Below the pieces are notes generated by a model that saw only the letters and a program-made list of their open reading frames with translations, did no database searches and was not told where the DNA came from. The position numbers were made by a program, and so were the translations under genes. A DNA stretch of 64,000 nucleotides from contig DXAR01000176.1 in the NCBI GenBank assembly GCA_019116945.1, positions 1 through 64,000 of the forward strand, written 5' to 3'. This document shows, in pieces, positions 18,917 through 29,171 of the stretch. This DNA is from Candidatus Janibacter merdipullorum (GTDB lineage: Bacteria > Actinomycetota > Actinomycetes > Actinomycetales > Dermatophilaceae). Position 1 is the first letter of the stretch. Every line of letters starts with the position of its first letter.

Positions 18917-20797
18917 ATGTCCACTCGCCGCACCCGCGTCCTCGCGACCCTCACCGCCGCACCGCTGGCCCTGACCGGCTTCGCCGTCCTCGCGCCGGAG
19001 TCGACCGCCGACGACGGCCCGGAGACGATCGCCGAGATCCAGGGAAGGGCGCACCTCTCCCCCTTCGACGGCACGGACGTCTCCGACATCGAGGGCGTCG
19101 TCACCGCGGTGTCCCGCAACGGCTTCTGGTTCCAGAGCACCCAGCAGGACCGCGACCCGCGGACGTCAGAGGGACTCTTCGTCTACACCGGCGGTGCTCC
19201 CGATGTGGAGATCGCTGACGCGGTGAGCGTCGACGGCACCGTGGACGAGTTCCGGCCGGGAGGCGATGGCGGCTACGACAACCTCACGACGACGCAGCTC
19301 ACCTCGCCGACCGTCACGGTCACGGGCTCCGCGGCGGTGCCCCGGCCGGTCGTCCTCGGCCGAGACCGGACCGCACCCCAGCAGACCGTCGAGGCGAAGG
19401 ACCCGACGTCCGTGGAGTACGACGACGTCGCCTTCCGACCCGACCGGGACGCCATCGACTTCTACGAATCGCTGGAAGGGATGCACGTCGGTGTCCGGGA
19501 CCCGCAGGTCGTCGGGCCTACCGCATCCTTCGGTGAGATCCCCGTCGTCCCCCAGGGCACGCGGGCCACTCGGTCAGGCGCCGGTGGCGTCGTGTACTCC
19601 GGCTACGGCCGCCCCAATGCCGCACGGGTCCACGTCGACGACGCCCTCCTCGGGGACGACGACCTCCCGGCAGCGAATGTCGGCGACGGCCTGCGGGGCA
19701 TCGTGTCGGGCCCGCTCGACTACTCCTTCGCCAACCCCAAGCTGCTCGCGACCGAGGCGCCGAGCGTGCGCAGCGGCGGCCTCACGCGTGAGACGGCCCG
19801 GCGACAGGACCGTCGCGAGCTCTCCGTCGCCGCCTTCAACGTCGAGAACCTCGCGCCCGACGACGAGCCCGAGACGTTCGCGCGGCTCGCCGGTCAGGTC
19901 GTCGACAACCTGCGCGCCCCCGACGTCCTCGCGCTCGAGGAGGTCCAGGACAACAGCGGCGCCGAGGACGACGGGACCGTGGACTCGTCCGCCACGACCG
20001 ACGCCCTCATCACCGCCATCCGTGAGGCCGGCGGGCCACGCTACGAGGCGCACTGGGTCGACCCCGAGGACAAGGCCGACGGCGGTCAGCCCGGAGGCAA
20101 CATCCGCAATGTCCTCCTCCACCGCACCGACCGGCCGCTCCAGTTCGTCGAGCGCGACTCCGGCACCCCCGGCCGGGCCACGGGCGTCGACCGCGACCGC
20201 AAGGGAGCGAAGCTCACCGAGTCCCCCGGCCGCATCGCCCCGAGCTCGCCGGCCTTTACCGAGTCGCGCAAGCCGCTTGTGGGTGAGTACCGCTTCCGCG
20301 GCGAGCGGGTCTTCGTCGCCGCCGTGCACTTCTCCTCGAAGGGCGGCGACGACCCGCTCTTCGGTCGCTGGCAGCAGCCGGTGCGCTCCAGCGAGCGCGA
20401 TCGTCACGCGCAGGCCCGCCAGGTGCGCTCCTTCGCCGACGACCTGCTCGAGGCCGACCGCGATGCCAACCTCGTCGTGGCCGGTGACGTCAACGACTTC
20501 GAGTTCTCGGAGACCGCCGACATCCTCGTGGGCCGGGGCCGGACCCAGCTCACCGACCTTCCCCGCACGCTGCCCGCGTCGGAGCGCTGGACCTATGTCT
20601 ACGAGGGCAACAGCCAGGTCCTCGACCACATCCTCCTCTCCCCCGCCCTCGCCACGAAGGGGAGGAACCACCCCTGGGACCGCGGCCGGGGGCAGCGCGG
20701 CGCTCCGTTCACCTACGACATCGTCCACACCAACTCCCCCTTCGCCGACCAGGACAGCGACCACGACCCCCAGGTGGTGCACCTGCGCATGAGGTGA
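18917..20797 (+). CDS. secreted endonuclease/exonuclease/phosphatase family (ExeM-like) nuclease
   Basis: Signal peptide; OB-like N-domain; SVAAFNVENLAPDD, LALEEVQDNSGAEDD, VAGDVNDFEFS, DQDSDHDPQVVHL. Confidence 0.88.
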   Translation: MSTRRTRVLATLTAAPLALTGFAVLAPESTADDGPETIAEIQGRAHLSPFDGTDVSDIEGVVTAVSRNGFWFQSTQQDRDPRTSEGLFVYTGGAPDVEIADAVSVDGTVDEFRPGGDGGYDNLTTTQLTSPTVTVTGSAAVPRPVVLGRDRTAPQQTVEAKDPTSVEYDDVAFRPDRDAIDFYESLEGMHVGVRDPQVVGPTASFGEIPVVPQGTRATRSGAGGVVYSGYGRPNAARVHVDDALLGDDDLPAANVGDGLRGIVSGPLDYSFANPKLLATEAPSVRSGGLTRETARRQDRRELSVAAFNVENLAPDDEPETFARLAGQVVDNLRAPDVLALEEVQDNSGAEDDGTVDSSATTDALITAIREAGGPRYEAHWVDPEDKADGGQPGGNIRNVLLHRTDRPLQFVERDSGTPGRATGVDRDRKGAKLTESPGRIAPSSPAFTESRKPLVGEYRFRGERVFVAAVHFSSKGGDDPLFGRWQQPVRSSERDRHAQARQVRSFADDLLEADRDANLVVAGDVNDFEFSETADILVGRGRTQLTDLPRTLPASERWTYVYEGNSQVLDHILLSPALATKGRNHPWDRGRGQRGAPFTYDIVHTNSPFADQDSDHDPQVVHLRMR

Positions 20798-20815
20798 GCG
20801 GGGCCGGGCACGACC

Positions 20816-20849
20816 ACGGACGAAGGGGGTTGATTCCCCCTTCGTCCGT
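20816..20849. terminator. 14-bp perfect stem hairpin
   Basis: ACGGACGAAGGGGG ttgatt CCCCCTTCGTCCGT. Confidence 0.85.
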
Positions 20850-20948
20850 TGACATGCTGCGCACGGGACCCCGTGGGCCCCAACACTCTTGACAACAGAA
20901 CAGCAGTCTCCGGCACCGCGGTGCCGGCCTTGAGCAGAAGGGATCTCC

Positions 20949-21848
20949 ATGGTCACGGACACTCAAACCTCAACCCCGACCGTCGACGTCTACCGAACGC
21001 GTCTCGCTACCCGCAGTCAGGTGGAGCCGCGCCCCCACCCCGTCGTGTGGGCCACCGGGGCCGACGGACCACTGACCGACGAGCAGGTCACCGCGTACGA
21101 CCGGCGCGGCTACCACACCGCCGAGGGCGTGCTCAGCGACGACGACATCGCCACCTGCCTCTCCGAGGTGGACACCATCACCGACCGGCTCGGCGACGAC
21201 GACCGGGTGGTCCGCGAGTCGACGAACGGCGACGTGCGTTCGCTCTTCGCCGTCCACCGCCTCAGCAAGGCCATCGCCGACATCTGCGCGCGCGAGGACG
21301 TCGTCGGCGTCGCGCGGCAGATCCTCGGGGACGACGTCTACATCCACCAGAGCCGGATCAACCTCAAGCCCGGCTTCGCCGGCGGGCCCTTCTACTGGCA
21401 CAGCGACTTCGAGACCTGGCACGCCGAGGACGGGATGCCCGCGCCGCGCGCGCTGAGTGTCTCGCTCGCGCTGACGCCGAACCTTGAGACGAACGGCGCG
21501 CTGATGATCATCCCCGGCTCCCACCGCCAGTTCCTCAGCTGTGTCGGCGAGACGCCGGAGAACTACCACCGGGAGTCCCTCACCTCCTACCGCCCTCCCT
21601 TCGGAACCCCCGACGAGGACGACATCGCCGCCCTGTCCGAGGAGCACGGGATCGACCTCATCACCGGCGGCGCCGGCTCGGCCCTGTACTTCGACTCCAA
21701 CTGCCTGCACGCGTCCGCCGGCAACATCTCCCCGGATCCGCGCAGCAACCTCTTCGTCGTCTTCAACGCCGTGTCCAACCGGGTGCAGGAGCCCTTCGCG
21801 GCTGCTGCTCCCCGGCCGGACCACCTGGCCCACCGCGACGCCGCCTGA
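20949..21848 (+). CDS. ectD: ectoine hydroxylase
   Basis: EctD signature FYWHSDFETWHAEDGMPAPRALS; HxD...H iron ligands; CLHASAGNISPDPRSNLFVVFNAVSNR. Confidence 0.92.
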   Translation: MVTDTQTSTPTVDVYRTRLATRSQVEPRPHPVVWATGADGPLTDEQVTAYDRRGYHTAEGVLSDDDIATCLSEVDTITDRLGDDDRVVRESTNGDVRSLFAVHRLSKAIADICAREDVVGVARQILGDDVYIHQSRINLKPGFAGGPFYWHSDFETWHAEDGMPAPRALSVSLALTPNLETNGALMIIPGSHRQFLSCVGETPENYHRESLTSYRPPFGTPDEDDIAALSEEHGIDLITGGAGSALYFDSNCLHASAGNISPDPRSNLFVVFNAVSNRVQEPFAAAAPRPDHLAHRDAA

Positions 21849-21942
21849 CGCGGTCGGTCCTCGCGCGACCGGCGGCCCCCGGATGATCTCGGCGGGCCGC
21901 CGCGTTGCATCATGGAGACACCGAGCAGAAGGAGCCCGCACG

Positions 21943-22371
21943 ATGATGGAGCCCACTGGCCGTACCTATGCGGTGACCAAGTCCGACGAGGAGTGGCGTG
22001 AGCAGCTCTCCGCCGACGAGTACGCCGTGCTGCGCGCCGCCGGGACCGAGCGTCCCTTCACCGGTGAGTACACCGACACGGCGACCGAGGGCGTCTACGC
22101 CTGCCGCGCCTGCGGGACCGAGCTCTTCACCTCCGAGACGAAGTTCGAGAGCCACTGCGGGTGGCCGAGCTTCTACACCCCTCTCGCCGAGGACCGGGTC
22201 GAGTACCTCCGGGACGACTCCCTGCCGGGCCGCCCCCGCATCGAGGTCCGCTGCGCCACCTGCGGCAGCCACATGGGCCACGTCTTCGAGGGCGAGGGGT
22301 ACGAGACGCCCACCGACCAGCGCTACTGCATCAACTCGATCTCGATGACGCTTCGGCCCGCGCAGGGCTGA
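21943..22371 (+). CDS. msrB: peptide-methionine (R)-S-oxide reductase
   Basis: CxxC zinc ligands, HCGWPSF, RCATCGSHMGHVFE, RYCINSISM. Confidence 0.95.
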   Translation: MMEPTGRTYAVTKSDEEWREQLSADEYAVLRAAGTERPFTGEYTDTATEGVYACRACGTELFTSETKFESHCGWPSFYTPLAEDRVEYLRDDSLPGRPRIEVRCATCGSHMGHVFEGEGYETPTDQRYCINSISMTLRPAQG

Positions 22372-22394
22372 GGGCCGCGAGCTCGCAGAGGCTC

Positions 22395-22886
22395 TCACCC
22401 CGCGTAGCCCGGCTGCCTCGCCTCGGTGAGCAGTGCGTCGGCAGCCGCGCCGAGCGCGACGATCCCCACCCCGAGCGGCCACACGGACCAGCCGACGCCG
22501 AAGAGGTGCATCGTGCGGTCCTCGGGGATGTCGACGACGAGCCGGGTGACGAGGACGAGCAGCGCAGCACCGAGGAAGAGCAGGTGGCTGGTCCACCGGG
22601 CGTCGTGGACGGCGATCCGGTGGGCCAGGAGCATCACCGTGAGGGTCCCGACGAGCACCACGAGCGCCATCCCCGGCCCGGTCGGGTGGAAGCCGTTGAT
22701 GCTCTCCGCGTTGAGCCAGAGGCCATGGGTCGAGCCGGGCGTCGGCTCCTTGGTGTAGTCGTCGCTGACGACCACCCACGGCAGCAGCAGTGATGCACCG
22801 GCCGCCCAAGCCCCGACGAGCATGATGACGCGGGTGACCTGACCACCGGTGAGGACCCCCGAGGGCGCTGCGACGGCGCTCGTCAC
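22395..22886 (-). CDS. Uncharacterised multi-TM protein, coupled to hemQ
   Basis: About 4 hydrophobic segments; GTG start overlaps hemQ stop (GTGA). Confidence 0.7.
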   Translation of the reverse strand: MTSAVAAPSGVLTGGQVTRVIMLVGAWAAGASLLLPWVVVSDDYTKEPTPGSTHGLWLNAESINGFHPTGPGMALVVLVGTLTVMLLAHRIAVHDARWTSHLLFLGAALLVLVTRLVVDIPEDRTMHLFGVGWSVWPLGVGIVALGAAADALLTEARQPGYAG

Positions 22887-23602
22887 CGCAGGCCGTCGAC
22901 GAGCGCCGAGACGCTCACGCGCGGACCGGTGAAGAAGGGGATCTCCTCACGGACGTGGAGGCGCGCCTTGGAGGCGCGCAGCTCGCGCATGAGGTCGACG
23001 ATGCGGTGGAGCTCGTCGGCCTCGAAGGCGAGGATCCACTCGTAGTCACCGAGGGCGAAGGCGGGGATGGTGTTGGCGCGCACGTCGGGGTAGTCCTTGG
23101 CCATCGCCCCGTGCTCAGCGAGCATGAAGCGCCGCTCCTTGTCCTCGAGGACGTACCAGTCGTAGGAGCGGACGAAGGGGTAGACGCACACGTAGTCGCG
23201 CGGCTCCTCACCGGCCATGAAGGCGGGCACGTGGCTGCGGTTGAACTCCGCCTGACGGTGCACGGCGGCGTTGGACCACACCGGTTCGAGGTGGGCGCCC
23301 AGCCCGGTGCGCAGGAACCGCTTGTAGGCGTCCTGGAGCTGCTCGATGTCGTCGGCGTGCCACCAGATGAGCAGGTCGGCGTCGGCGCGCAGGCCTCCGA
23401 CGTCGTAGACGCCCCGGATCCGGACCCCGCCGTCGGTGAGCTCGGCGAAGAGTGCCTCGACCTCCTCGACGAGGCCGCGCCGGTCCTCGTCCCCGAGCGG
23501 GGTCACGAGCGCGAAGGCGGAGAACATCGCGTAGTGGACGCTCGAGTTGATCGCCTCGAGCTGCTCGCGGGTGGGCTTGGCGGGGGCGGGCCGGGTGCTC
23601 AT
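22883..23602 (-). CDS. hemQ: coproheme decarboxylase (chlorite dismutase family)
   Basis: [73 protein letters not shown]. Confidence 0.95.
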   Translation of the reverse strand: MSTRPAPAKPTREQLEAINSSVHYAMFSAFALVTPLGDEDRRGLVEEVEALFAELTDGGVRIRGVYDVGGLRADADLLIWWHADDIEQLQDAYKRFLRTGLGAHLEPVWSNAAVHRQAEFNRSHVPAFMAGEEPRDYVCVYPFVRSYDWYVLEDKERRFMLAEHGAMAKDYPDVRANTIPAFALGDYEWILAFEADELHRIVDLMRELRASKARLHVREEIPFFTGPRVSVSALVDGLR

Positions 23603-25014
23603 GAGGACTCCTGTCGAGTGGTGGACGAAGGGGGAAGTGCAGCAAGGATCGTTGTCGCCGTGCGCAGCGCGCCGTCGAGGACGGCCGCGATGCCGACCCC
23701 GTCGTAGGCGGCGCCCGTGATCTCGAGGCCGGGCAGCGCGGCGACCTCGGCCCGGGCGACGGCGACCCTGTCAGTGTGCCCGAGGTCGTACTGCGGCAGC
23801 CCGCCGCCCCACCGGCGGACGTGGCTGTCGACGGGTTCGGGGAGCGTCGTGCCCAGGGCCTCCCCCACCTCGGCGAGCGCGACGGACCGCAGCTCGTCGT
23901 CGTCACGCTGGAGGGTGGCCACCTCGCGGGCCCGACCGATCGAGGCGCGGAGGAGGGTCACGTCGGTGGACGCGGAGGCGACCCAGGCCCACTTCGCGGC
24001 GGAGAAGGTGGCGGCCTTGATCGTGCGGCCCTCGACGGCCGGGACGAGGAAGCCGCTGCCCGGGAGCGTCGCGACCTGCGACCGCGGCAGGGCGAGCGTG
24101 ACGACGGCCATCGACGCGTACTCGACGGCGCCCAGGGCCAGCGCGGCCCGTGGTGCGTGGTCGCCGAGCAGGCGCCCGGTGGGCGCGGCCGGGGTGGCGA
24201 GGACGACGACCTCGGCGTCGTGGGTGACCGGGTGCGTCGTCGGCCCGGAGACGACCCGCCACCCCTCCGGGGTCCGGTGCAACTCACGGACGAGGGATCC
24301 GCTGGAGACCCGTCCGCCGGCGGCGGTGACGCGCTCCGCGAGCGCCTCGACGAGCCGGTGGGTCCCGCCGACGAGACCCATGACCCGCGGTGCCGGGCGC
24401 GGGGTCGGTGCCGGCAGGAGGGAGCGGACGGACTCGGGGAGGGACCTCCCTTCGGCCATGGCGGACCAGAGTCCGGGCATCGTCGCCCGCAGGGACAGGG
24501 CATCGACCCGTCCGGCGTACACCCCGCCGAGCAGCGGCTCGACGATCCGGTCGACGACCGCGCGCCCGTGGACCGCACCCACCGCGTCACCGACGGAGAC
24601 GTCCGACCCGGCGAGGACGAAGGGGGCCGGGTCCGCGGCGCGGCGGGCCTCGCCGTCGTCGAGGAGACCGGTGGTGTCGGTCTCCGCGGAGGGGATGCCC
24701 ATGAAGGTGCGGGGCGGCACGGGGTGCCTCGCCCCGCGGGACCAGATCGTCGCGGGGACCCGCTCCGGGTGGACGAGGTCGTCCGCCATCCCGAGGTCGG
24801 TGATGAGCCGCCGCGCCGTCGCGCTGCTCGCGACGATCGACTCCGCGCCGACGTCGACCGTGACCCCGGCGACCGTCTCACCGCGCACCTTGCCGCCCGG
24901 CCGGTCGCCGCCGTCGATGACGTGGACCTCGAGGTCGGGCCGTGCGGCGAGCAGGTGATGCGCCGTCGCCAGACCGGCGATGCCGCCGCCGACGACCACC
25001 ACGCGCGTACCCAT
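23599..25014 (-). CDS. hemG: coproporphyrinogen/protoporphyrinogen oxidase
   Basis: FAD motif [63 protein letters not shown]. Confidence 0.9.
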   Translation of the reverse strand: MGTRVVVVGGGIAGLATAHHLLAARPDLEVHVIDGGDRPGGKVRGETVAGVTVDVGAESIVASSATARRLITDLGMADDLVHPERVPATIWSRGARHPVPPRTFMGIPSAETDTTGLLDDGEARRAADPAPFVLAGSDVSVGDAVGAVHGRAVVDRIVEPLLGGVYAGRVDALSLRATMPGLWSAMAEGRSLPESVRSLLPAPTPRPAPRVMGLVGGTHRLVEALAERVTAAGGRVSSGSLVRELHRTPEGWRVVSGPTTHPVTHDAEVVVLATPAAPTGRLLGDHAPRAALALGAVEYASMAVVTLALPRSQVATLPGSGFLVPAVEGRTIKAATFSAAKWAWVASASTDVTLLRASIGRAREVATLQRDDDELRSVALAEVGEALGTTLPEPVDSHVRRWGGGLPQYDLGHTDRVAVARAEVAALPGLEITGAAYDGVGIAAVLDGALRTATTILAALPPSSTTRQESS

Positions 25015-25141
25015 GCCCCCACTCTCCCACCCGGCATGGGGAGTGCTCCCCTCCCCCGGTGGGAACCGGCGATGTCCTCACCACGTCGGAGTCATCGAGA
25101 GGCACCGGGAGCAGCCCGGACCACGACACCAGGGGATCATC

Positions 25142-26173
25142 ATGCAGCGGACCACGTACCGTCTCGCGGCCATCGCCGCCGTCGGCACCATCGCCCTGGC
25201 CGGGTGCGCCGGCCAGGACTCCGGAGACCGGGCTCCCTCGCAGGACTCGACCCAGTCGGAGCAGGCAGGGGGCGGGGAGACGTCCTCCGAGTCGGCCCAG
25301 GGGGACTCGGACTCGAGCGAGGAGCGGGCCAGCTCCTCCGAGGGCGACTCCTCCGACTCCACGGACTCCGGGTCCTCCGCGAAGGACCCCGCCGGCACCC
25401 ACATCGCCCGCACGGCCGCCCTGACGATCACCGTCGACGACGTGGAGCGGGCCAGCGCCAAGGTCCGCTCCACCGCCAGCGGAGCTGGTGGGTACGTCTC
25501 CTCCGAGGACACGCGGATCGCCGCCGAGGACGACGAGGACACCGACGCCGGCTCGGGCAGCGGAAGCGCCAGCGTTGGCGCAGCCGATGCCACACCCCCA
25601 ACCTCCTCACGGGCCGGGTCGTGGGCCGAGATCGTCGTCACCGTCCCCGTCGACGAGCTGGACTCGACGATGACGAAGCTCGCGGAGATCGGCACGGTCA
25701 CCGAGCGCTCGAGCGATGCCGAGGACCTGACGAAGCAGTACACCGACACCCAAGCCCGGGTGCGCACGATGAAGAAGTCCATCGAGCGGCTGCGCACGCT
25801 CATCGACGACACGGACGACCTCGACCAGATCGTCACCCTCGAGGACGAGCTCTCCGAGCGGGAGGCGAACCTCGAGTCGATGGTCAGCCAGCAGAAGTCC
25901 CTCGAGAAGCGAACGACGACCGCCCCCATCACCGTCAGCCTCGTCACCCCCGCCGGGGAGGAGGCTGCCGAGGAGGACGAGGAGCAGGAGTCCGGCTTCG
26001 TGGCCGGTCTCGACAAGGGCTGGTCCGGATTCACCTCGGCCCTGACGGTCGGCCTCACCGTGCTGGGTGCGGTGACCCCCTTCGCCGTGGCGGGCCTCGC
26101 GGTCGTGCTCCCGGTCCTGTGGCTGCTGCGCCGCCGGACCCGCCCGACGCCCGAGGCTCCTAGCGGGAGCTGA
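25142..26173 (+). CDS. DUF4349 lipoprotein
   Basis: Lipobox LAGCAGQ; Ser/Glu/Asp-rich linker; [41 protein letters not shown]. Confidence 0.85.
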   Translation: MQRTTYRLAAIAAVGTIALAGCAGQDSGDRAPSQDSTQSEQAGGGETSSESAQGDSDSSEERASSSEGDSSDSTDSGSSAKDPAGTHIARTAALTITVDDVERASAKVRSTASGAGGYVSSEDTRIAAEDDEDTDAGSGSGSASVGAADATPPTSSRAGSWAEIVVTVPVDELDSTMTKLAEIGTVTERSSDAEDLTKQYTDTQARVRTMKKSIERLRTLIDDTDDLDQIVTLEDELSEREANLESMVSQQKSLEKRTTTAPITVSLVTPAGEEAAEEDEEQESGFVAGLDKGWSGFTSALTVGLTVLGAVTPFAVAGLAVVLPVLWLLRRRTRPTPEAPSGS

Positions 26174-27203
26174 CCTCGTGGACGAGCTCGACGACGCGCG
26201 TGAGGACCACCGGGTCGGTCTCGGGGAGGACCCCGTGACCGAGGTTGAAGATGTGGCCCGGAGCGGCGCGGCCCTCGGCGAGGATCCGCCGGACCTGCGT
26301 CTCGATGACCTCCCAGGGGGCGAAGAGCAGGGCGGGGTCCAGGTTGCCCTGGACCGGCTGGTCGCCGCCGACGCGCTCGATCGCCTCGGCCAGGTTGACG
26401 CGGTAGTCGACGCCGATGACCTCGGTGCCGGCCCCGGCCATGTCGGTGAGCAGCTCACCGGTCCCGACGCCGAAGTGGATCCGCGGGACCCCCTTCTCCT
26501 CCAGCGCGGCCAGGGTGGCGCGGCTGTGCGGCAGCACGTGCTGGCGGTAGTCGGCGCGGGAGAGGAAACCGGCCCAGGAGTCAAAGAGCTGGATCGCGCT
26601 CGCCCCGGCCTCCACCTGGACCGAGAGGAAGGCCGCCGAGATCTGGGAGAGGCGGGCGCACAGGTCGTGCCACAGCTGGGGGTCGCCGTGCATGAGCGCC
26701 TTGGTCTCCTCGTGGTTCTTGCTCGGTCCGCCCTCGACGAGGTACGAGGCGAGGGTGAACGGGGCCCCGGCGAATCCGATGAGAGGCACCGGGCCCAGCT
26801 CGAGAACGATCCGCCGCACCGACTCGGCGATGTCGGGGATCATGTCCGGTGTGAGCTCGGGGATCCGGTCGAGGTCCTCCCGGGAGCGGAAGGGGACGTC
26901 GAGGACCGGGCCGACGCCGGGCTCGATGTCGATGTCGACACCCACGGCCTGCAGCGGCACGACGATGTCGGAGAAGAAGATGGCCGCGTCGACGTGGTGA
27001 CGGCGGACCGGCTGCAGCGTGATCTCGGTGACGAGGTCGGGGGTGCGGCAGGCCTCCATCATGTCGGTACCGCGGCGGATCTCCCGGTACTCCGGCAACG
27101 ACCGGCCGGCCTGCCGCATGAACCACACGGGCGTGTGGGGCACGGACTCCCCCCGTGCCGCACGGACCAGGGGGCTCTCGGACGGCGCAGCTGCTGTACT
27201 CAC
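26160..27203 (-). CDS. hemE: uroporphyrinogen decarboxylase
   Basis: [37 protein letters not shown]; ends [10 protein letters not shown]. Confidence 0.95.
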   Translation of the reverse strand: MSTAAAPSESPLVRAARGESVPHTPVWFMRQAGRSLPEYREIRRGTDMMEACRTPDLVTEITLQPVRRHHVDAAIFFSDIVVPLQAVGVDIDIEPGVGPVLDVPFRSREDLDRIPELTPDMIPDIAESVRRIVLELGPVPLIGFAGAPFTLASYLVEGGPSKNHEETKALMHGDPQLWHDLCARLSQISAAFLSVQVEAGASAIQLFDSWAGFLSRADYRQHVLPHSRATLAALEEKGVPRIHFGVGTGELLTDMAGAGTEVIGVDYRVNLAEAIERVGGDQPVQGNLDPALLFAPWEVIETQVRRILAEGRAAPGHIFNLGHGVLPETDPVVLTRVVELVHEVSSR

Positions 27204-27278
27204 GGGGCCGATCCTCGCACGAAGTCCCTTCGGCGTGGCCTCCCGGGCGGACGGCCCCTCCCCGCCTACCCTCGCAGG

Positions 27279-27860
27279 GTGGCATCCCGAACCCTCACCG
27301 GTGCGGAGTCGCCGGACTTCGCCCTCGCGCTCGACAGCGTGCACAGCGCACGGCTGCGCCCCGAGGTGCGCCTCACCGAGGTGCCGGCGCCCACTCGACT
27401 GGCCCCCCACGCGGTCGCCCTCACCGCCGACATCGTCGACTCCACCGATGACGAGGACGTGGCCACCGGTCGCTTCGTCCTCCTCCACGACCCGGCCGAG
27501 CCCGAACCCTGGGGCAGCGCCTGGCGGGTCGTGACCTTCGCCCGCGCGGAGCTGGAGGCCGAGGTCGCCGGTGACCCCCTGCTCGGGGAGGTCGGGTGGT
27601 CCTGGCTCACCGATGCCCTCGCGGAGCACGGGATCGAGGCGGCCAACCTTGCCGGCACGGTGACCCACGTCGTCTCCGAGTCCTTCGGCGACCTCGACGA
27701 CCGGGAGCAGGACGTCGAGATGGAGATTCGCGCCTCGTGGAGCCCCGCCGACGCCGAGATCGGGCCGCACCTCGAGGCCTGGATGGACATGCTCGCCACC
27801 GTCGGCGGGCTCCCTCCGATGCCCGAGGGCGTCGTCGCGCTGCCGGGACGGCGCCGTTGA
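27279..27860 (+). CDS. DUF3000 domain protein
   Basis: [32 protein letters not shown]. Confidence 0.75.
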   Translation: MASRTLTGAESPDFALALDSVHSARLRPEVRLTEVPAPTRLAPHAVALTADIVDSTDDEDVATGRFVLLHDPAEPEPWGSAWRVVTFARAELEAEVAGDPLLGEVGWSWLTDALAEHGIEAANLAGTVTHVVSESFGDLDDREQDVEMEIRASWSPADAEIGPHLEAWMDMLATVGGLPPMPEGVVALPGRRR

Positions 27861-29092
27861 GCTCCGGTGCGACGAAGGGAGAGGGAGACCCCGCCGACAC
27901 GGCACCGCTCCCGGTGCTCACGGAGCCTGCTGAGGGCATCCCTCCCGTCATCACCCGCGAGTCCGAGCTCATGGACTGCGCCACCGCCATCGCCGAGGGT
28001 GCCGGACCGGTCGCCCTCGACGCCGAGCGCGCCTCCGGCTACCGCTACGGCCAGAGCGCCTACCTCGTGCAGGTACGGCGGGAGGGGGCCGGCACCTGGC
28101 TCGTCGACCCCGTCTACCTGCCGGACCTCGACCCGCTGAACCGCGCGATCGGGAGCGGCGAGTGGATCCTCCACGCCGCCACCCAGGACCTCGCCTGCCT
28201 GCGGGACGTGGGTCTCGTGCCCCAGCAGATCTTCGACACCGAGCTCGGCGCGCGCCTCCTCGGGATGCCGCGCGTCGGGCTCGCGGCTGTCATCGAGCAC
28301 TACCTCGGGATCAGCTTGGCGAAGGAGCACTCCGCGGTCGACTGGTCGACCCGGCCCCTGCCTGAGCCCTGGCTGCGCTACGCCGCGCTCGACGTCGAGG
28401 TGCTCGGCGAGGTCCGCAACCTCATGGGCGCCGACCTCGCCGCCCAGGGCAAGTCCGAGTGGGCACGGCAGGAGTTCACCGCCCTCCTCGACTGGCGGCC
28501 GACGGTCCGCGAGGACCCCTGGCGTCGCACCTCCGGTCTGCACAAGATCCGCCAGCCCCGGGTCCTCGCCGCGGTGCGCGAGCTGTGGTGGGAGCGGGAC
28601 CGGATCGCCCGGGACCGCGACACCTCCCCCGGCCGGGTCATCCCCGATGCCTCGCTCGTCGAGATCGCGCTCGCCGACCCGACCTCGGCAGCGGATCTCC
28701 CCCGGGGCCACCGTGCCATCCAACGGAGCCATCGCGCCTGGCTGGAGGCCGTCGGGCGGGCGCGGTCCCTCCCCGACGAGGACCTGCCACCGGCGACGGT
28801 GAAGTCGGACGGCCCTCCCCCACAACGATCCTGGGCCAACCGGGACCCGATCGCCGCCGAGCGGCTCACCGAGACCCGACAGCGTCTCGGCGTCTTCGCC
28901 GAGGAGCGCACGATCCCGATCGAGAACGTCTGCTCGCCGGACCCCCTTCGACGGGTCATCTGGACGCCGCCCACGGAGACCACCCCCGAGGCCTTCGCCG
29001 ACGCCCTGGCGAGCCACGGCGTCCGCCCCTGGCAGCGCGAGATCGTCGCCCCGATGATCGCCGAGGCCTTCGCGGCCCATCCCGACACCTGA
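27857..29092 (+). CDS. rnd: ribonuclease D / HRDC domain protein
   Basis: 3'-5' exonuclease DEDDy motifs [35 protein letters not shown] start overlapping upstream TGA. Confidence 0.88.
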   Translation: MSSGATKGEGDPADTAPLPVLTEPAEGIPPVITRESELMDCATAIAEGAGPVALDAERASGYRYGQSAYLVQVRREGAGTWLVDPVYLPDLDPLNRAIGSGEWILHAATQDLACLRDVGLVPQQIFDTELGARLLGMPRVGLAAVIEHYLGISLAKEHSAVDWSTRPLPEPWLRYAALDVEVLGEVRNLMGADLAAQGKSEWARQEFTALLDWRPTVREDPWRRTSGLHKIRQPRVLAAVRELWWERDRIARDRDTSPGRVIPDASLVEIALADPTSAADLPRGHRAIQRSHRAWLEAVGRARSLPDEDLPPATVKSDGPPPQRSWANRDPIAAERLTETRQRLGVFAEERTIPIENVCSPDPLRRVIWTPPTETTPEAFADALASHGVRPWQREIVAPMIAEAFAAHPDT

Positions 29093-29144
29093 TCCGGGTG
29101 TCGTGGTCGGGTGCGACACGCCCGTCGACCACCCGCATATCTTC

Positions 29145-29160
29145 AACTCATATATGAGTT
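29145..29160. promoter_or_regulatory. Candidate operator, 16-bp perfect AT-rich palindrome
   Basis: AACTCATATATGAGTT, 11 nt upstream of ATG of HTH-MurA gene. Confidence 0.75.
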
Positions 29161-29171
29161 ATGGTTGCGAC

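Noticed and set aside
25220-25400. Ser/Glu/Asp-rich repetitive coding stretch
   Set aside because: Low-complexity linker of a DUF4349 lipoprotein, not a DNA repeat or mobile element.
23776-26163. 795-aa plus-strand ORF
   Set aside because: Antisense to hemG then out of frame with the DUF4349 lipoprotein gene; real genes explain the region.
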